Assembly: GCF_004167675.1 (NCBI RefSeq)
Contig: NZ_SEZQ01000014.1
Strand: one strand, 5' to 3'
DNA length: 64,000 nucleotides
Source: Aliivibrio finisterrensis_A
GTDB lineage: Bacteria > Pseudomonadota > Gammaproteobacteria > Enterobacterales > Vibrionaceae
In this document: piece by piece, positions 61,437 to 64,000 of the stretch
How positions within the stretch are numbered: position 1 is the stretch's first letter
How the letters are laid out: each line of letters starts with the position of its first letter
Notes under the pieces: model-generated
Database searches by the model: none
What the model was told of the DNA's origin: nothing
Seen by the model: the letters and a program-made list of their open reading frames with translations, nothing else
Made by a program: the position numbers and the translations under genes

Positions 61437-63020
61437 ATGCTTGAAAAACAACCAATAAGATATCTAAAAAACATGTTTGAATTTCCAAAATTTTCTAATC
61501 ATTCAGTGAAGAATGATGTTCTATCAGGGTTAACCGTTGCGTTAGCTCTAGTCCCTGAAGCTGTTGCTTTCGCCTTTGTTGCTGGTGTTGACCCTATGGT
61601 TGGCCTATATGCAGCTTTCATTGTCGGCTTAATTACATCAATTATTGGTGGTCGCCCAGGAATGATTTCTGGCGCAACTGGCGCGATGGCCGTTGTAATG
61701 GTTAGCTTAGTTGCAGTTCACGGCGTTCAATACCTTTTTGCAGCCATCTTGCTCGCCGGTATACTTCAAATCACCGCAGGTCTATTCAAGTTAGGTAAGT
61801 TTATTCGTATCGTTCCACATCCTGTAATGATCGGATTTGTAAACGGCTTAGCTATTGTTATTTTCCTTGCTCAACTTGGTCAATTTAAAGCCCCTGACGC
61901 ACTAGGTAATTTAGATTGGTTACAAGGCGACCAAATGATGCTAATGCTTGGCTTAGTTGCTGTGACTATGGCTATCATTCACTTCTTACCTAAATTAACA
62001 ACAGCGGTGCCTTCTTCCTTAGTGGCTATTATTGTTGTAACAGGGTTAGTTCAAGGTTTAGATTTAGATACTCGTACTGTTGTAGACTTCCTACGTACAA
62101 TGAGTGGTGATGAAGCAGCAACATTAGCAGGCTCTCTTCCTACTTTCTCTGTGCCTAATGTCCCATTATCTTTAGAAACACTGTACATCATCTTCCCTTA
62201 CGCGCTTATTTTAGCAGCTATCGGTTTAATTGAATCATTACTAACTTTAACGGTTATTGATGAGATGACAGGTACTCGTGGTCAATCTAACCGTGAATGT
62301 GTTGGTCAAGGCGTAGCAAACGTTACTTGTTCTGTATTTGGAGCAATGGGCGGTTGTGCGATGATTGGTCAATCAATGATCAATGTTAACTCTGGCGGTC
62401 GTGGTCGTTTATCAGGCATTACTGCGGCACTTGCGTTGCTTGGCTTTATCTTATTCGCTTCTGGCTTAATTGAGATGATCCCTCTAGCTGCATTAGTTGG
62501 TGTAATGTTCATGGTTGTTATTGGTACGTTTGAATGGGCAACGTTTAAATTGGCTCGTCGTGTACCAAAACAAGATTTCTTTGTCATTGTATTGGTAACC
62601 GTCGTAACGGTTCTTACTGACCTTGCTGTTGCTGTTGGTGTTGGTGTTATCGCCTCTGCATTAATGTTTGCATGGCAACACGCAAAACACATCTTCTCAA
62701 CAAACTCAGTAAACGAAGAAGGCTCTAAAGTTTATGAAATTAATGGACCGATCTTCTTTGGCTCAGCGGCTAATTTCTTAGAGTTATTCGATGTAGAAAA
62801 TGATCCTCAAGACATCATTATTGATTTTGCGGCCTCACGAGTTGTTGACCATTCAGCTATCGAAGCCGTTGATACTATTGCTGAGCGTTACTCTAAAGCA
62901 GGCAAAAAAGTACACCTTCGTCACCTAAGCCAAGATTGCCATGCCCTTCTAAACAAAGCGGGTAGCTTGGTTGAAATAAATGTACAAGAAGATCCAATCT
63001 ATAAAGTGGTTAGTCAGTAA
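61437..63020 (+). CDS. SulP-family anion transporter (DauA/SulP-like)
   Basis: 527 residues: SulP membrane domain of 10-14 helices (LSGLTVALALVPEAVAFAFV, ISGATGAMAVVMVSLVAVHG), then a C-terminal STAS domain (about 430-520, DPQDIIIDFAASRVVDHSAI). Substrate may be sulfate, bicarbonate or a C4-dicarboxylate; not decidable. A TATACT box abuts the first ATG (61431-61436); if it is the -10, the transcript would begin inside the frame and the ATG at 61473 would be used. Neither ATG has a clear ribosome site. Confidence 0.85.
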   Translation: MLEKQPIRYLKNMFEFPKFSNHSVKNDVLSGLTVALALVPEAVAFAFVAGVDPMVGLYAAFIVGLITSIIGGRPGMISGATGAMAVVMVSLVAVHGVQYLFAAILLAGILQITAGLFKLGKFIRIVPHPVMIGFVNGLAIVIFLAQLGQFKAPDALGNLDWLQGDQMMLMLGLVAVTMAIIHFLPKLTTAVPSSLVAIIVVTGLVQGLDLDTRTVVDFLRTMSGDEAATLAGSLPTFSVPNVPLSLETLYIIFPYALILAAIGLIESLLTLTVIDEMTGTRGQSNRECVGQGVANVTCSVFGAMGGCAMIGQSMINVNSGGRGRLSGITAALALLGFILFASGLIEMIPLAALVGVMFMVVIGTFEWATFKLARRVPKQDFFVIVLVTVVTVLTDLAVAVGVGVIASALMFAWQHAKHIFSTNSVNEEGSKVYEINGPIFFGSAANFLELFDVENDPQDIIIDFAASRVVDHSAIEAVDTIAERYSKAGKKVHLRHLSQDCHALLNKAGSLVEINVQEDPIYKVVSQ

Positions 63021-63053
63021 AGATACATTCACTTTTATCATTGATAGATAATA

Positions 63054-63088
63054 TAAATCCCGATATGTTCTCCTATCGGGATTTTTTA
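63054..63088 (+). terminator. Intrinsic terminator after the SulP gene
   Basis: Stem AATCCCGATA/TATCGGGATT (63055-63064 with 63073-63082) followed by a T-run. Confidence 0.88.
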
Positions 63089-63143
63089 TATCTCAAATAA
63101 CTTCAATAAATGAACTCCCCCTATTTTTAATGGAATAGAAATC

Positions 63144-63749
63144 ATGATAGAACAAGATAAAAAAGATGAACGCTATAAGCAACGCCAGTCAAAGATCAAA
63201 GAAAATGTCGACAAGCGTGTTGAAGATGCGCAGACAGAAAAAGGCTTGTTAATTGTTGTTACCGGTAATGGGAAAGGAAAAACCACTTCTGGCTTTGGCA
63301 CAGTAGCAAGAGCGGTTGGACATGGCTTAAATTGTGTTGTAGCTCAATTTATTAAAGGGACATGGGACTGTGGAGAAAGAAATTTACTAGAAGGTCATGG
63401 TGTCCCTTTCTATGTTATGAAAACAGGATTTACTTGGAATACTCAAGATAAAGCAGCGGATACCGAAGCAGCACAACGTGTATGGCAAGAATGCAAAAAA
63501 AGCTTATCCGATGAATCTGTCGATCTTGTTTTGCTTGATGAAATGACTTATATGGTCACTTATGGTTATATCGGACTTGATGAGTTAAAAACAGCATTAC
63601 AAAACCGTCCCAAAATGCAATCGGTTGTTATTACTGGTCGAGCTGCGCACCGTGAGTTGATCGAAATGGCTGATACGGTATCTGAAGTTCGAAATGTAAA
63701 ACACGCTTTCGATTCAGGCATTAAAGCACTGAAAGGCGTAGATTGGTAA
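63144..63749 (+). CDS. cobO: Cob(I)yrinic acid a,c-diamide adenosyltransferase
   Basis: Adds the adenosyl group to cobalamin precursors or salvaged corrinoids (BtuR/CobA class). 201 residues: charged helical N-terminus, P-loop VTGNGKGKTTSGFG, Walker B-like LVLLDEMTYMV and the GRAAHRELIEMAD motif. Vibrios without a de novo pathway use it for salvage. No terminator seen before the group II intron that begins 24 bases after the stop. Confidence 0.93.
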   Translation: MIEQDKKDERYKQRQSKIKENVDKRVEDAQTEKGLLIVVTGNGKGKTTSGFGTVARAVGHGLNCVVAQFIKGTWDCGERNLLEGHGVPFYVMKTGFTWNTQDKAADTEAAQRVWQECKKSLSDESVDLVLLDEMTYMVTYGYIGLDELKTALQNRPKMQSVVITGRAAHRELIEMADTVSEVRNVKHAFDSGIKALKGVDW

Positions 63750-63772
63750 ATTATCTATCTTACATAACAAAT

Positions 63773-64000
63773 ATCGAGTAGGGTGAGGCGTTACCGCCTC
63801 ATCCCTCTCACAGAACCGTGCGTACGGACCTCGTACACGGCTCCTGCTTACTTATATTCGTATGTGAACACTTTCCCAACCATTACCGTTTCAAGGTTAA
63901 ATAACCCTAATTCTGTAAACCATTGATTTGGCATTGCATAGCTCGCGAGTGGGCTCTTCGAGGAGTTCCAGACTCGCATATTGATATACTTAAAAGGCGG
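63773..64000 (-). mobile_element. 3' end of a group II intron (runs off the window)
   Basis: Minus-strand ribozyme end: domain V hairpin GAGCCGTG...CACGGTTC (63843-63813, with the catalytic AGC), then the domain VI-like hairpin GTGAGGCG/CGCCTCAT (63781-63803), ending near CTACTCGAT at 63773. Upstream lies the end of a reverse transcriptase. Inserted immediately downstream of cobO in antisense orientation. Confidence 0.75.
63848..64000 (-). CDS. ltrA: Group II intron reverse transcriptase/maturase, C-terminal fragment
   Basis: 50 codons open from the window edge to a TAA at 63848-63850. The fragment contains MRVWNSSKSPLASYAMPNQW and TELGLFNLE, the C-terminal extension typical of intron-encoded RTs, followed directly by the ribozyme domain V. 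The rest lies beyond the window, so whether the enzyme is intact is unknown. Confidence 0.7.
   Translation of the reverse strand, partial: PPFKYINMRVWNSSKSPLASYAMPNQWFTELGLFNLETVMVGKVFTYEYK

Noticed and set aside
1..64000. CRISPR arrays, tRNA or rRNA genes, prophage or IS transposase genes
   Set aside because: I saw no regularly spaced repeats, cloverleaf genes or transposase motifs; the only mobile element seen is the group II intron end.

Overview
The window reads as chromosomal DNA of a low-GC marine gammaproteobacterium of the Vibrionaceae, most likely Aliivibrio (A. fischeri or a close relative). The reasons are protein similarity as I recognise it, the typical vibrio blocks fimV-asd-pdxB-fabB-mnmC, minCDE-rnd-fadD and yceD-rpmF-plsX-fabHDG-acpP-fabF-pabC-mltG-tmk-holB-ycfH, and the absence of rRNA or tRNA genes. 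The species is inferred from memory, not from a search.

Layout. 1-4790: minus-strand genes for the polar hub protein FimV/HubP (cut by the window edge), aspartate-semialdehyde dehydrogenase, erythronate-4-phosphate dehydrogenase and FabB. 4911-8351: MnmC, then a large imperfect palindrome, then MltB and YcgL. 8535-13325: the Min septum-placement operon, RNase D and the fatty acyl-CoA ligase FadD. 13508-19165: an alpha/beta hydrolase, a Slp lipoprotein, an unknown 99-residue protein, TsaB, the helicase YoaA and PurU.

20166-28016 is the most interesting region. It is a tightly overlapping nine-gene minus-strand operon: a DarA-like flavodoxin-fold protein, a DarB-like KASIII, an unknown 138-residue protein, a BtrH-type acyltransferase, an ABC-2 ATPase and permease, an acyl carrier protein, a FabF-type ketosynthase, and a ketosynthase-like partner with no active-site cysteine. 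It looks like an uncharacterised dialkylresorcinol-type lipid pathway with its own exporter. It has no ketoreductase or dehydratase, so acyl starters would have to come from primary fatty acid synthesis. A further alpha/beta hydrolase lies just downstream.

28340-45235 is mixed housekeeping: a YqaE/Pmp3 peptide, divergent metE/metR with MetR- and MetJ-like sites between them, DUF4250, an unknown membrane protein, DcuC, YgiQ, TyrS, a RelV-like alarmone synthetase with an apparent signal peptide, a 29-residue YnhF peptide, an outer-membrane barrel, a sodium symporter with its 31-residue small subunit, a GST and the glucose PTS transporter. 45686-56161 is the fatty acid/phospholipid operon fused to the DNA-replication and cell-wall genes listed above. 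56296-63749 carries YceF, RluC, RNase E with a long structured leader, a SulP transporter and CobO. From about 63773 to the window end lies the 3' end of a minus-strand group II intron with the C-terminus of its reverse transcriptase.

Most operons end in clear hairpin terminators, many shared by convergent genes. The best candidates for a new system are the nine-gene operon, the signal-peptide-bearing RelV-like protein, the near-leaderless yceD promoter, the duplicated PEMAMGK motif in the RNase E tail, and two uncharacterised repeat-like palindromic elements.
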